A stretch of 64,000 nt of DNA from Serinicoccus marinus DSM 15273 (GTDB lineage: Bacteria; Actinomycetota; Actinomycetes; Actinomycetales; Dermatophilaceae), in assembly GCF_008386315.1 (NCBI RefSeq), contig NZ_CP043808.1, forward strand, positions 2,852,001-2,916,000, written 5' to 3'. The translations under genes and the position numbers were made by a program. Below are positions 18,292 to 27,540 of this stretch, in pieces (position 1 is the stretch's first letter; the number at the start of each line of letters is the position of its first letter). Below the pieces are notes generated by a model. The model worked only from the letters and a program-made list of their open reading frames with translations. It was not told the DNA's origin and did no database searches.

Positions 18292-19886
18292 TCAGCGCCG
18301 TCGGGTCCCGAAGATCGACCGGCTGATCTCCCGCCCGATCACGGTCCCGGCCGAGCGCAGCATGGAGCGGAACGCGGTCGAGGAGACGACCTGCTCCACC
18401 ATGCCCCTTTCCTCGCCCCTCTCTTCACCACGCCGTGACCGGCTGCGCCGGCCTGCTCACGCGCATCGGCCTGCGCCGCGGCGTCCTCGGCCGTCTGTGC
18501 CTCAGCGGCGTCGGCCGCCCGGGTCGCCTCCTCCATGCGCGCAGCCAGCATCTCGTACGCCGACTCGCGGTCAAGCGGCTCGGCATACTTGCCCGCCAAC
18601 GCCGAGCCGGCGACCGCGGTGCGCACGACCTCCTCGTCCGAGGGCCCGATCTGACCCTGCGGCGCGCGGAGCATCGTCCGCGCGACCGGGGTCGGCGCAC
18701 CCTCCTCGGAGAGCACGGTGACCACCGCCTCCCCGGTGCGCAGCGAGGTGAGGACCTCCTCGAGGTCGTAGTCGCTGGTCGGGAAGGTCGAGACGGTCGC
18801 CTTGAGCGCCTTGGCGTCGTTGGGTGTGTGCGCACGCAGCGCGTGCTGCACCCGGTTGCCCAGCTGGGCGAGCACCGAGTCGGGCACGTCCTTGGGCGTC
18901 TGGGTGACGAAGAAGACGCCGACACCCTTCGAGCGGATGAGCCGGACGGCCTGCTCCACGGCGTCGAGGAAGGCGTCGGAGGCGTCGTCGAAGAGCAGGT
19001 GCGCCTCGTCGAAGAAGAAGACGAGCTTGGGCTTGTCCGGGTTGCCCACCTCGGGCAGGTCCTGGAAGAGCTCGGCGAGCAGCCACATGAGGAAGGTGGA
19101 GAAGAGCACCGGCTTGTCCTGGACGCCGGGCAGCTCGAGCAGCGTGATGACGCCGGTGTCCTCGGGGGTGGTGCGCAGCAGGTCGGCGGTCTCGAACTCC
19201 GGCTCGCCGAAGAAGACGTCACCGCCCGCGGCGGACAGGGCGATGAGCTCGCGCAGGATGACCCCGGCGGTGGACGTCGCCAGTCCGCCGAGTCCCTTGA
19301 GGTCCTCCTTGCCCTCGTCCGAGATGAGGTGCTGGATGACCGCGATGAGGTCCTTGAGGTCCAGCAGCGCCAGCCCCTGCTGGTCCGCCCAGTAGAAGAT
19401 GAGCCCGAGGCTGGACTCCTGGGTCTTGTTGAGCTGCAGCACCTTGGCCAGCAGCGTCGGCCCGAAGGCCGTGATGGTGGCCCGCACCGGGGTGCCCGCC
19501 CCGTGCCCACCGAGGTTGAGCAGCTCGACGGGGTAGGCCGAGCCGGTCCAGTCCTGGCCGAGCTCGCCCATCCGCTCCTCGATCTTGCCCCCGCCCGCGG
19601 CCGGCGTGGCCAGGCCCGTCAGGTCGCCCTTGATGTCGGCGAGGAAGACCGGGACGCCCGCGTCGGAGAGCTGCTCGGCGAGCACCTGCAGCGTGACGGT
19701 CTTGCCGGTCCCGGTGGCCCCGGCGACCAGCCCGTGCCGGTTCATCGAGCCGAGCGGCAGCCGGACGACCGCCTCGCTCACCACGCTGTCGCCGTCCGCC
19801 CCCACAGCCCCACCCAGCACGATGCTCGGGTCGGTGAAGGTGTAGCCCTCGCGGATGCGGTCGATCTGGCTGCTCTGCTCGCTCAC
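18292..19886 (-). CDS. HerA-like ATPase (DUF853), frameshifted near the C-terminus
   Basis: Walker [13 protein letters not shown] is near residue 65 and Walker [20 protein letters not shown] near residue 300, with [14 protein letters not shown] and [19 protein letters not shown] between and after; this is the DUF853 family of HerA-type P-loop ATPases of unclear cellular role. The GTG start gives the expected [15 protein letters not shown]. Reading on without a shift gives a basic tail ending at 18339, but moving one frame around 18405-18445 gives the canonical end ([19 protein letters not shown], then IFGTRRR) with stop at 18292. I therefore annotate the longer gene with a probable one-base indel. 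Confidence 0.85.
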
Positions 19887-19910
19887 ATAGCAGACTCTAG
19901 ACTGCGCCGC

Positions 19911-20222
19911 ATGATCTTCAAGGGCGTGGGCGAGACGCGGCCATACCCCTCCCACGGCCTCGACGAGCCCGGTGACTGGGCACACCTGCCGCCCCGGATG
20001 CTGCGGCTGGACGAGCTCGTGACGACCCGCGCCGAGCTGGACCTGCGGGCCCTGCTGTCGGCCGACTCGACCTTCTACGGCGACATCTTCTGCCACGTCG
20101 TGAAGTGGCACGACGTGCTCTACCTCGAGGACGGTCTGCACCGGGCGCTCCGGGCCGCGCTGCAGGGTCGGCCCGCGGTGCACGGGCGTGTCCTCGACCT
20201 GGATGCCGCGCCGACTCGCTAG
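19911..20222 (+). CDS. conserved small actinobacterial protein
   Basis: 103 residues: MIFKGVGETRPYPSHGL, then PPRMLRLDELVTTRAELDL, DSTFYGDIFCHVVKW and YLEDGLHRALRAALQGR. This family is widespread in actinobacteria and some databases label it a VapB-like antitoxin, but no toxin gene is adjacent and I would not rely on that label. It is divergent from the HerA-like ATPase, with 24 bases between starts, so a shared promoter region is likely. Confidence 0.75.
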   Translation: MIFKGVGETRPYPSHGLDEPGDWAHLPPRMLRLDELVTTRAELDLRALLSADSTFYGDIFCHVVKWHDVLYLEDGLHRALRAALQGRPAVHGRVLDLDAAPTR

Positions 20223-20249
20223 CCTGCTGCGGTCGGAAGGAGCCTCGGC

Positions 20250-20777
20250 GTGGGATACGTGCGCACGGCTGGTATGTCCACCGCGGCGCGTCGGGCGCGG
20301 CGCCGGGCAGCCATGGTCATCGTCGGTCTGCTGGCCGTGCTGGGGCTCGCGCTGCTCGTCGCGCTGGCGACGATGCAGGGATGGTTCGGCCTCGGGGATG
20401 GCGAGACGGACGAGAGCCAGACCACGGTCGCGGTGCCGACCCCCACCCTGGAGGCGGAGGACGTCGTCGTCAACGTCTTCAACTCGACCGGGACCGCCGG
20501 TCTGGCCGGACGGGCGAGCGACGGGCTGACCGCCCGCGGCTTCACCGTGGACGGGGTGGACAACTCCGACGCCGACATCGAGGGGCCCGGCCAGATCCTG
20601 CACGGCGCCTCCGGCGCCGAGGCGGCGCAGCTGCTGGCCGACGCGCTGCCGCAGGAGGTCGAGCTGGTCCAGGACGAGCGGGAGGACGAGAGCCTGGACC
20701 TCGTCCTCGGCGAGGCGTGGGAGGACCTGCCCGCCGCGGAGGACACCGACGCCGAGCAGACCGGGGAGGAGCGGTGA
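20250..20777 (+). CDS. LytR_C-domain membrane-anchored protein
   Basis: 175 residues. A basic N-terminus and a membrane helix (about 23-45) precede a linker and a LytR C-terminal-type domain (about 70-155) recognised by VVVNVFNSTGTAGLAGRASD. Such domains occur at the C-terminus of LCP ligases and as stand-alone envelope proteins of uncertain function. The GTG start lies nine bases after GGAAGGAG. Its stop overlaps the next start (GTGA), indicating coupling to the SRPBCC gene. Confidence 0.82.
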   Translation: MGYVRTAGMSTAARRARRRAAMVIVGLLAVLGLALLVALATMQGWFGLGDGETDESQTTVAVPTPTLEAEDVVVNVFNSTGTAGLAGRASDGLTARGFTVDGVDNSDADIEGPGQILHGASGAEAAQLLADALPQEVELVQDEREDESLDLVLGEAWEDLPAAEDTDAEQTGEER

Positions 20778-21245
20778 GCGACACCCACGAGGTCTCGGTC
20801 GCCCGCCGCCTCCCCCACCACGGTGTGGGACGTCATCACCGACCTCGAGCACGCGCAGGAGCGGCTCTCCCAGGTGACCGACCTGCACGTCATCACCACC
20901 GGCCCGTATGCCGTGGGCACCGGCTGGCGCGAGACCCGCCGGATGATGGGCGCCTCCGACACCCAGGAGATCTGGGTGGTCGACAACGACCCGGAGCGGC
21001 GCACCGAGACCGAGGCGAGGTCGCGCAACACCGTCTTCCGGACGGTGCTGGAGCTGGAGCCGCTCGAGGAGGGGGCGGCGACGCAGCTGTCGATCAGGTT
21101 CAGCGCGGGCACCACCGACCCCAACGCGCTGCAGCGCCTGGCGCTGCGCGCCGTGGGGCCCCTGGGCCTGAAGATGACCGAGAAGGCGTTGCGCACCGAG
21201 CTCGCCGACATCGCGGCCGCCGCGGAGGCTCTCGACGCCGACTGA
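20774..21245 (+). CDS. SRPBCC (polyketide cyclase/START-like) protein, probable frameshift
   Basis: The expected N-terminal strand starts from a GTG that overlaps the previous stop (MSDTHEVSVAR), but the frame must shift by one base within about 20800-20815, a C-rich run, to continue as ASPTTVWDVITDLEHAQERL and on to the stop at 21245. The shifted product has the normal ~155-residue SRPBCC length and carries the usual VWDV.TDLEH opening. Without the shift one could only start at GTG 20823, losing the first beta strand. SRPBCC proteins bind small hydrophobic ligands; no ligand can be named. Confidence 0.72.
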
Positions 21246-21268
21246 CGTCCCCGGCGAGCCTGCCTGAT

Positions 21269-22460
21269 GCTCCTATGACCTGTCAAGCGGCTGGATCGAG
21301 GGTTGATGGTGCTTGCGGTGGGGCTGTGTCGTGGGCGAGTTCGGCGCGGATGGTGGGCAGGAGCTCGCGGACGAGGTAGCGCTTGAGGCAGCGGATGATC
21401 TCGGGTTTGCTCAGGTTCTGCTCGCTGCGTCGGGCCCGGTAGGCCTTGGTCCTGTCGTCGTGGCCGAGACGGACCATGATGATCCGCCAGAGGGCTTCGT
21501 TGGCGTGCCTGTCACCGCCGCGGTTGAGCCTGTGGCGGTCGGTGCGTCCGGAGGATGCGGGCAGTGGGCTGACCCCGCACAGTGCGGCGAAGGAGGCCTC
21601 GGACCGGATGCGGTCGGGGTTGTCACCAGCGGTATGAGCAGCTGAGAGGCGGTATCGGGGCCGACACCGAAGTGGTCCAGCAGTCCGGGGGCGGTGTGCT
21701 TGACCAGGGCGTCGAGGTCGGCGTCGGCCTCGGCGATCTCCTCGGCCAGGACCAGGCAGCGGCGAGCGGTCCGGCGCAGCGCGAGCTTGACCGCCTGCTC
21801 AGGCTCATGCAGGCGGTCGCGGTCCGGGCGCAGCCGCGCACACGCCTCGACGCGGGTGGTGCCGCTGAGTCCGTGCAGCTGCTCGCGGACCGAGTGCGGC
21901 GCGGTGATGACCAGCTGCACCAGGGCGGAGCGGGCAGCGACCATCGCCTTCATCGCGGCCCTCTTGGTCGCCTTCAGCGCGCGCAGCGACTCCACCGGCC
22001 CGGTGCGCGTCTTGGGTGTCGTCGTGGCCGTCCTGGCCAGCACGGCCCGGGCTGCGGCCTCGGCGTCCAGCGGGTCGCTCTTGCCCCGCTGACGACGCTG
22101 CTTGCGATCCGCGCGGTCGACCTCGACCACGTCCACGTCCTGGGCTGTGAGGTAGCGGGCGAGCTGGGCACCGTAGGACCCGGTGCCCTCGACCCCGACG
22201 CGGTCGACCTGCCCGTGCGAGCTCAGCCATCCCAGGGCTCGCCTGTTACCCGCCGCGGTCGCCGGGACACTCCTGGTGCCCAGCAGCCGGCCCTGGGCGT
22301 CGAGCGCGGCCAGGGTGTGCGTGTCGGCGTGGGTGTCGACCCCGCCGATGACGGTAGATGTCACCATGATTGGCGTCCTTCCGACTCTGATCCAGTTGGT
22401 TGGACACGCACCACCGGTCGGGCGGACAGCACAGTGACGAGGCCTACGCCAGGCTCCTAT
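21269..22460 (-). mobile_element. IS110-family insertion sequence
   Basis: An IS110-type transposase gene is flanked by two copies of ATAGGAGC (minus-strand reading) at 21269-21276 and 22453-22460, each with similar outer context (ACCTGATAGGAGC and AGGTCATAGGAGC). These probably mark element ends or the recombination core. Distance between them is about 1.19 kb, compact for the family. Only ~85 bases of noncoding DNA precede the gene and six follow it. The element lacks the GGTATGCC octamer seen across the chromosome. Confidence 0.7.
21283..22367 (-). pseudogene. IS110-family transposase, frameshifted
   Basis: DEDD-type IS110 transposases combine an N-terminal RuvC-like domain with a C-terminal Transposase_20 domain. 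Visible are the first Asp in IGGVDTHADTHTLAAL, Glu in VEGTGSYG, KSDPLDAEAAARAV, and the C-terminal Ser region FAALCGVSPLPASSGRTDRH with GGDRHANEALWRIIMVRL. Around 21640 the frame shifts by one base: the upstream frame gives LLIPLVTTP, whereas the expected GDNPDRIRSEASF lies in the next frame, which runs to 21283. Together they make about 360 residues. The copy is probably inactive unless the shift is an error. Confidence 0.85.
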
Positions 22461-22642
22461 CAGGTCACGATCCGTCTGGCTGGTGCGTGCGCCCCGTCCG
22501 GCGACAGATCAGGCCAAAGGCACCAAGCCGGTGGACAACAGGGTCAGCCGGGCGGGACTTCCATCGAGCGTAACGACGGCACCAACAGCATCACTGTGGA
22601 CAACTTCTGCGGCCGAGGCCTCGCTCCTCCTAGCGTCGTCGC

Positions 22643-23257
22643 ATGGAGCACCTTCAGCACCCGGCCCTGTCGGCGGAGCCCACCAGCTTTCCCGGCCCCA
22701 CCGGGCACCATCACCCCCGCGGCACGCTGGTCATCGTCCTCGGGGTCCTGGCGGTCGCCGGTGTCCCCGTCCTGGGACCGGTCGCCTGGTCCGTCGCCTC
22801 CCGCGCGCTGCGCGAGGCGGACTCCCAGCCCGGACCTGTGGTCAACCGGGGGCAGCTCGTCGCCGGTCGCACGATGGGCATGATCGGCACCGCCGTGCTG
22901 GCCCTGATGGTCGCCGTCTTCGTGGCGACCGTCATCCTCGTGGTCCTGTCGGCATCGAGTAGGGCGGCATACCGGCACGGCGGGCGTAGGGTGAGCGACA
23001 TGTTGCGGTTCGAGCCACCTCCCGCGCCCCGCGCCGGTGGCGGGGCCGAGCCGCAGGACCCCTACGCTGCCTCGCCCCGGCCGAGCAGAGGCGGCGTCGC
23101 GCGACCGGTCGCGCACGGCCTGATCGCGACGTGCGACGAGCCCCCGGACCGCGTGGTCCGGGGGCTCGTCGTGTCCCGCGGGACATGGGCGGTGGCGGTG
23201 GGATTTGAACCCACGGAGGACTTGCGCCCTCACACGCTTTCGAGGCGTGCTCCTTAG
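22643..23257 (+). CDS. DUF4190-like two-helix membrane protein, 3' end uncertain
   Basis: The first ~110 residues are convincing: a Pro/His-rich start, a helix (LVIVLGVLAVAGVPVLGPVAW), the ASRALREADSQPG turn and a second helix (MIGTAVLALMVAVFVATVIL), as in DUF4190 proteins. After about residue 112 the frame continues through a 17-bp terminator hairpin and the antisense of tRNA-Ser, which is implausible for real coding. A one-base shift near 22950 would end the protein at TAG 22960-22962. The real end is probably near there. Confidence 0.5.
   Translation: MEHLQHPALSAEPTSFPGPTGHHHPRGTLVIVLGVLAVAGVPVLGPVAWSVASRALREADSQPGPVVNRGQLVAGRTMGMIGTAVLALMVAVFVATVILVVLSASSRAAYRHGGRRVSDMLRFEPPPAPRAGGGAEPQDPYAASPRPSRGGVARPVAHGLIATCDEPPDRVVRGLVVSRGTWAVAVGFEPTEDLRPHTLSRRAP
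23134..23171. terminator. 17-bp bidirectional hairpin
   Basis: CGACGAGCCCCCGGACC pairs perfectly with GGTCCGGGGGCTCGTCG around a GCGT loop. It sits between the convergent membrane-protein gene and tRNA-Ser(CGA). Confidence 0.75.
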
Positions 23258-23276
23258 GCCGCTCGGACACGCCACC
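23190..23276 (-). tRNA. tRNA-Ser(CGA)
   Basis: On the minus strand GGTGGCG pairs with CGCCACC; the anticodon loop CTCGAAA within CACGC/GCGTG gives anticodon CGA (reads UCG). Long variable arm and GGTTCAAATCC T-loop fit class II serine tRNA. CCA is not encoded. Confidence 0.95.
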
Positions 23277-23324
23277 ACCGATGAGGCTACCTGACGGGCA
23301 GGGGCCCGCCCAAAATCCTGAGCG

Positions 23325-23755
23325 TCAGCGCCTGCCCTCGAAGAAGCGGTCAGGAGGCCGGCGCACTCGTCCTCCAGCACGCCCCCGACGACCTCGGCGC
23401 GGTGCAGCGCCCTGCGGTCCCGGGGGAGGTCCCACACCGATTCCGCAGGCCCCAGCCTTGTCGTCCAGGCGCCGAAGACGACCCGGTCGACGCGGGCCAG
23501 CAGAGCCGCCCCGGCGCACATCGCGCACGGTTCCAGCGTGACGACCAGCGAGCACCCGTCCAGCCGCCATGACCCGAGGGTGCGTCCGGCCTCGCGCAGC
23601 GCGACCACCTCCGCGTGCCCGGTCGGGTCGTGCTCTGCCTCCCGGACGTTGTGCCCCCGCCCGACGACCTCCCCCGTCGCGTCGACGACGAGGGCACCGA
23701 TCGGGACGTCACCCGAGGTGTCGACACGCTGCGCCTCGGCGATCGCGAGACGCAC
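23325..23755 (-). CDS. tadA: tRNA adenosine(34) deaminase, frameshift at the 3' end
   Basis: About 142 residues. The deaminase signature is complete: [10 protein letters not shown] (zinc His and proton-shuttle Glu) and PCAMCAGA (two zinc Cys), with [11 protein letters not shown] and GRGHNVRE before them. TadA converts A34 to inosine in tRNA-Arg(ACG), and that tRNA is encoded at 36652-36724. The frame runs on past [10 protein letters not shown] without a normal end; a one-base shift near 23350 gives [14 protein letters not shown] and a stop at 23325, the expected C-terminus. GTG start; an in-frame stop upstream excludes longer forms. Confidence 0.82.
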
Positions 23756-23845
23756 CCACGCGGCATACCGGTCGAGTCCCCACGAGGCGCCGGGGGCCGC
23801 CGGGCGAGGTGTCGGGCGCGTGGGTCACGTCCTAGAGTCTGGCGT

Positions 23846-24484
23846 ATGCGCGTCCACCTCGCCGACCACCCGCTCATCGCCCACAAGCTGACCTACCTGC
23901 GCGACAAGCGGACCGACACCCCGACCTTCCGCCGGCTGGCCGACGAGCTCGTCACGCTGCTGGCCTACGAGGCGACCCGGGAGGTGCGGGTCTCGCCGTT
24001 CCAGATCGAGACCCCGGTCGCCGCGACGACCGGCATCCACCTGGCGACGCCCAAGCCGCTGGTCGTCCCCATCCTGCGCGCGGGCCTGGGCATGCTCGAC
24101 GGGATGATGCGCATGCTGCCGACGGCGGAGGTCGGCTTCCTCGGGATGGTCCGCAACGAGGAGACGCTGGAGGCGCACACCTACGCCAACCGGCTCCCGG
24201 ACGACCTCGACAAGCGGCAGTGCTACGTGCTCGACCCGATGCTCGCGACCGGCGGCACCCTGATCGCGGCGATCCGTTACCTCGCCGAGCGCGGCGCCGA
24301 CGACATCACCGCGATCACCCTGCTCTCCGCCCCCGATGGGATCGAGAAGGTCCAGGCCGGGCTCGCCGACGTCGAGCCGCCGATCACGCTGGTCACCGGA
24401 GCGATCGACGAGCGGCTCAACGAGCAGGGCTACATCGTGCCCGGTCTCGGTGACGCGGGCGACCGCCTCTACGGCGTCGTCTGA
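23846..24484 (+). CDS. upp: uracil phosphoribosyltransferase
   Basis: 212 residues, full length. Salvages uracil with PRPP to UMP. Conserved stretches are [35 protein letters not shown], the PRPP loop [16 protein letters not shown] and the uracil-binding C-terminus [16 protein letters not shown]. Divergent from tadA across about 90 bases. Confidence 0.97.
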   Translation: MRVHLADHPLIAHKLTYLRDKRTDTPTFRRLADELVTLLAYEATREVRVSPFQIETPVAATTGIHLATPKPLVVPILRAGLGMLDGMMRMLPTAEVGFLGMVRNEETLEAHTYANRLPDDLDKRQCYVLDPMLATGGTLIAAIRYLAERGADDITAITLLSAPDGIEKVQAGLADVEPPITLVTGAIDERLNEQGYIVPGLGDAGDRLYGVV

Positions 24485-24487
24485 GGT

Positions 24488-25678
24488 ATGCCTTCCGACC
24501 GGTCCTCGCGGGCCCGCGTCTCGGCGCGGTCGGCCGTCGAGCCGTTCCACGTCATGGAGGTGCTCAAGGCCGCGGCGGCCCGGCAGCGCAGCCACGGTGA
24601 CGTCCTCATGCTCTGCGCCGGGCAGCCCTCGACCCCCGCCCCCGCCGTGGCCCGGGAGGCGGCGATCCGGGCCCTGGACTGCGACGTGCTGGGCTACACC
24701 GAGTCCAGCGGCATCCTCCCGCTGCGCGAGGCGATCGCCCGGCACCACCGGGACGCCGCCGGGATCGAGGTCTCGCCGGAGGACGTCGTCGTCTTCCCCG
24801 GCAGCTCGGGCGCCTTCACCGCGCTCTTCCTCGCCGCCTTCGACGTGGGCGACCAGGTGGCGATGACGCGGCCCGGCTACCCGGCATACCGCAACAGCCT
24901 GGCCGCGCTGGGCTGCGAGGTGGTCGAGCTCGACTGCGGACCGGACACCCGCTTTCAGCCGACCGTCGAGATGCTCGAGGCGCTGCCCGCGCCGCCCGCG
25001 GGGTTGATCGTGGCCTCCCCCGCCAACCCGACGGGCACGGTCGTCGACCCCGACGTGCTGCGCGAGCTGGCCGCGTGGTGCGAGGAGCACGGGACGCTGC
25101 TGGTGAGCGACGAGATCTACCACGGGCTCAGCTACGGGCGACCGACCGCGAGTGCGTGGGCGACCTCACGCGCCGGGGTGGTCGTCGGGTCGGTGAGCAA
25201 GTACTTCTCCATGACCGGCTGGCGGGTCGGCTGGCTGCTCGCTCCCCCGGCGCTGCAGCGACCGCTGGAGGTGCTCACCGGCAACCTCAACATCTGCCCG
25301 CCCGCGATCGGCCAGCACGCGGCGGCCGCGGCGCTCGGCGAGGCCGCGCGGGCGGAGCTCGACGGGCACCGCGAGCGGTATGCCGCGAACCGCGACCTGC
25401 TGCTGCGCCGTCTGCCCGAGATCGGCCTGCGCGACTACGCCCCGCCGGACGGTGCCTTCTACGCGTGGTGCGACATCGGGCACCTCACGCAGGACTCGGT
25501 CACCTGGTGCCGGGACCTGCTGGACGACTGCGGCGTCGCGCTCACGCCGGGTGTGGACTTCGACACGGTGGCGGGACACCGCAAGGTCCGGCTCAGCTTC
25601 GCCGGGTCGACGGCCGAGGTGGACGAGGCCCTCGACCGGATGGCCGCCTCGCCGTTGCTGCGGCCCACCACCTCCTGA
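24488..25678 (+). CDS. class I/II aminotransferase
   Basis: 396 residues, fold-type I PLP enzyme. Visible motifs are VVFPGSSGAFTALFLAAFD, ASPANPTGTVVD (Asn contacting PLP), VSDEIYHGLSYG (Asp and Tyr) and SVSKYFSMTGWRVGWLL, which holds the Schiff-base Lys, plus the C-terminal Arg in KVRLSFAGS. This resembles aspartate/aromatic-type aminotransferases; the substrate cannot be given. It begins three bases after upp stops. Confidence 0.88.
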   Translation: MPSDRSSRARVSARSAVEPFHVMEVLKAAAARQRSHGDVLMLCAGQPSTPAPAVAREAAIRALDCDVLGYTESSGILPLREAIARHHRDAAGIEVSPEDVVVFPGSSGAFTALFLAAFDVGDQVAMTRPGYPAYRNSLAALGCEVVELDCGPDTRFQPTVEMLEALPAPPAGLIVASPANPTGTVVDPDVLRELAAWCEEHGTLLVSDEIYHGLSYGRPTASAWATSRAGVVVGSVSKYFSMTGWRVGWLLAPPALQRPLEVLTGNLNICPPAIGQHAAAAALGEAARAELDGHRERYAANRDLLLRRLPEIGLRDYAPPDGAFYAWCDIGHLTQDSVTWCRDLLDDCGVALTPGVDFDTVAGHRKVRLSFAGSTAEVDEALDRMAASPLLRPTTS

Positions 25679-25685
25679 CACCCCT

Positions 25686-25710
25686 CCCCACCGAGCGCCG
25701 CGAATGGTTG
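25686..25710 (+). repeat. copy B of the short intergenic repeat
   Basis: CCCCACCGAGCGCCGCGAAT then GGTTG, eight bases after the aminotransferase stop. The core CCACCGAGCGCCGCGAATGG is identical to copy C at 48327. The rest of the ~220-base gap up to the next gene shows no further gene; it contains one GGCATACC octamer. Confidence 0.6.
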
Positions 25711-25902
25711 GTCACTACCCCACCGCGGTATACCGTCGCGCCAGCTCGCGCTCCCCGACGCCCGGTCGGGCGGGGCGACACGCGCGCGGGGGCGAGAATC
25801 GGCATACCCCGCCACATCTGCCACACTGACAACAGGTCCGTGTCCACCCGCGCACTCGCCCGCTCGCGTACTCGTCCACCCGTCCAGCGAAAGGCACCTG
25901 AC

Positions 25903-26073
25903 ATGCCGTCCACGGTCAAGAAGGTCCTGCACTGGCTGGTGTGGGGCTTCCTCATCTACGCGGTGATCACCAACCCCGACCGCGCCGCCGACATCGTGCG
26001 CGCCGTGTGGGACATCATCAGTCAGGGCTTCCTCAACATCGGCCGGTTCTTCAACCAGCTGATGGGGACCTGA
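25903..26073 (+). CDS. small membrane-associated protein
   Basis: 56 residues: MPSTVKKVLHWLVWGFLIYA, then NPDRAADIVRAVWD and ISQGFLNIGRFFNQL. One hydrophobic segment near the N-terminus and an amphipathic C-terminal half. It precedes the PH-domain gene by 16 bases on the same strand and is likely cotranscribed. GC skew by codon position looks like real coding; function unknown. Confidence 0.7.
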   Translation: MPSTVKKVLHWLVWGFLIYAVITNPDRAADIVRAVWDIISQGFLNIGRFFNQLMGT

Positions 26074-26089
26074 CACCCGAGGGCACGCC

Positions 26090-26842
26090 ATGCCTGCCGC
26101 CCCGCCGCAGGTCAGCCGGCGCGTCGCCAAGCGCTACCTGCTGGCTGACGAGCAGGTCGTCGTCTCCACCCGCTGGCACTGGGCCAAGCTCGTGCGCCCC
26201 GCCGCGGCGGTGCTCATCGCGCTCTTCCTCACCCTGTGGGTCGCGGCAGCGGTGACCGACCCCGCCGCTATCGGGTTCGCGCTGTGCGTGCTGGCGGTCG
26301 TGTGCGCCTGGGCCGGCTGGCAGGTGCTGGAGTGGCGCTGCGAGTGGTTCATCGCGACCGACCGCCGGCTGCTCAAGACCTACGGCCTCATCACGCAGCG
26401 GGTCGCGATGATGCCGCTGGTCAAGGTCACCGACATGAGCTACGACCGGACCATCCTCGGGCGCCTGCTCGGCTACGGCCGCTTCGTCATGGAGTCCGCG
26501 GGCCAGGACCAGGCCCTCAGCCACATCGACTACATCCCGGAGCCGGACGAGAAGTACCAGGCGATGTGCGAGACCATCTTCGGCCGCGACGTCCGCGACC
26601 CGGGTGAGGACGAGGAGGCCTGGGAGGAGCCGGAGGAGCGGTATGCGCGTGGCCAGGGCGACGACCCGACAGGACCTCGGCCGAGCATCACCCGGTCGCG
26701 CGGCACCAGCAGCCGGTGGGAGGCGGTCGACCGTCGCGACCTCCCCCGGGACTGGGACTGGGTGGACGACGAGGCTCGGGGCGGCCGTGCCGCGACCCGT
26801 CGCCGCGTGGCCGTCGACCCGGACCCCACCCCGCTGCGCTGA
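26090..26842 (+). CDS. bacterial PH-domain (DUF304-type) membrane protein
   Basis: 250 residues. Two membrane helices (about 36-55 and 60-80) are followed by a bacterial PH domain (about 88-160) with WFIATDRRLLKTYGLITQ and MMPLVKVTDMSYDRTILGRL, the usual signature. The last ~80 residues are charged and probably disordered. Such proteins are membrane-associated and of unknown role. Follows the 56-residue gene. Confidence 0.85.
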   Translation: MPAAPPQVSRRVAKRYLLADEQVVVSTRWHWAKLVRPAAAVLIALFLTLWVAAAVTDPAAIGFALCVLAVVCAWAGWQVLEWRCEWFIATDRRLLKTYGLITQRVAMMPLVKVTDMSYDRTILGRLLGYGRFVMESAGQDQALSHIDYIPEPDEKYQAMCETIFGRDVRDPGEDEEAWEEPEERYARGQGDDPTGPRPSITRSRGTSSRWEAVDRRDLPRDWDWVDDEARGGRAATRRRVAVDPDPTPLR

Positions 26843-26867
26843 CCGGCAGCGGCCGACGCCGTCGGAG

Positions 26868-27491
26868 TCAGGCCGGCTGCGGGACGTCGAGCACCCACCT
26901 GTCCTCGGTCGGGCGGAAGCCGATCCGCTCGTAGTAGGGGTGCTGCATCCCCGCCGGCGAGAGCACCCGGCTGAAGCCGCGTCGCGCGAACAGACCGGAC
27001 CGGCGGTAGACGAACTCGCCCGGCGAGAAGTCGCGGTGGCTCGGCGTGACCCAGTCCAGGACGACCTCCGCGGTGCCCTCACCCGCGTCCCGCGCCAGCA
27101 CGACGCCCACCGTCTCGTCACCGCGGAGCACGAGGAAGGCCGAGCGCTGTGCCTCCGGGTCGTGGACGAAGCCCGGGTTGTGCTCGGCGATGTCGTCAGC
27201 GTGGACCGTGAGCACGTGACCGAGGTAGGTGTCGTCCGGCTCCACCTCGAGCACGGTGTAGCTCGCCGCGTCGTGCCGGGTCCGCAGCATCCGCCACAGG
27301 TAGACGATGTTGATGACCGCCAGCACGACGTTGAGCCCCACCATCGGCCACACGCCGACGGCGGCGTTGTAGCCGATGAGCACGACGCATCCCACGAGAT
27401 TGATCCAGCGCAGCCGCAGCACCCGCGTCTGCAGCAGCGACACCACCAGGATGGCCGAGCCGACCCAGCCGACGATCTCGATCCAGTTCAT
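26868..27491 (-). CDS. YgjV-like membrane domain fused to an acetyltransferase-like domain
   Basis: 207 residues. Residues 1-80 contain three hydrophobic helices (WIEIVGWVGSAILVVSLLQT, WINLVGCVVLIGYNA, MVGLNVVLAVINIVYLW), matching the YgjV-type inner-membrane domain. Residues about 85-205 resemble a GNAT-like fold: SAFLVLRGDETVGVVLARD, VVLDWVTPSHRDFSPGEFVY and a C-terminal YYERIGFRPTED, the last typical of acetyltransferases. The acetyl-CoA P-loop is not clear. Start chosen at the ATG directly before the first helix. Divergent from def. Confidence 0.75.
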   Translation of the reverse strand: MNWIEIVGWVGSAILVVSLLQTRVLRLRWINLVGCVVLIGYNAAVGVWPMVGLNVVLAVINIVYLWRMLRTRHDAASYTVLEVEPDDTYLGHVLTVHADDIAEHNPGFVHDPEAQRSAFLVLRGDETVGVVLARDAGEGTAEVVLDWVTPSHRDFSPGEFVYRRSGLFARRGFSRVLSPAGMQHPYYERIGFRPTEDRWVLDVPQPA

Positions 27492-27540
27492 GACGGGCAG
27501 GGTAACGGGCAGGCCCGGGGCATACCTAGAATCTGCTCCC

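Noticed and set aside
19911..20222. VapB-type antitoxin label for the MIFKGVG protein
   Set aside because: No toxin gene is adjacent and the sequence has no visible RHH or AbrB DNA-binding domain.
22932..23270. 112-codon minus-strand frame starting inside tRNA-Ser(CGA)
   Set aside because: It overlaps the tRNA and a 17-bp terminator; Arg/Pro-rich shadow sequence.
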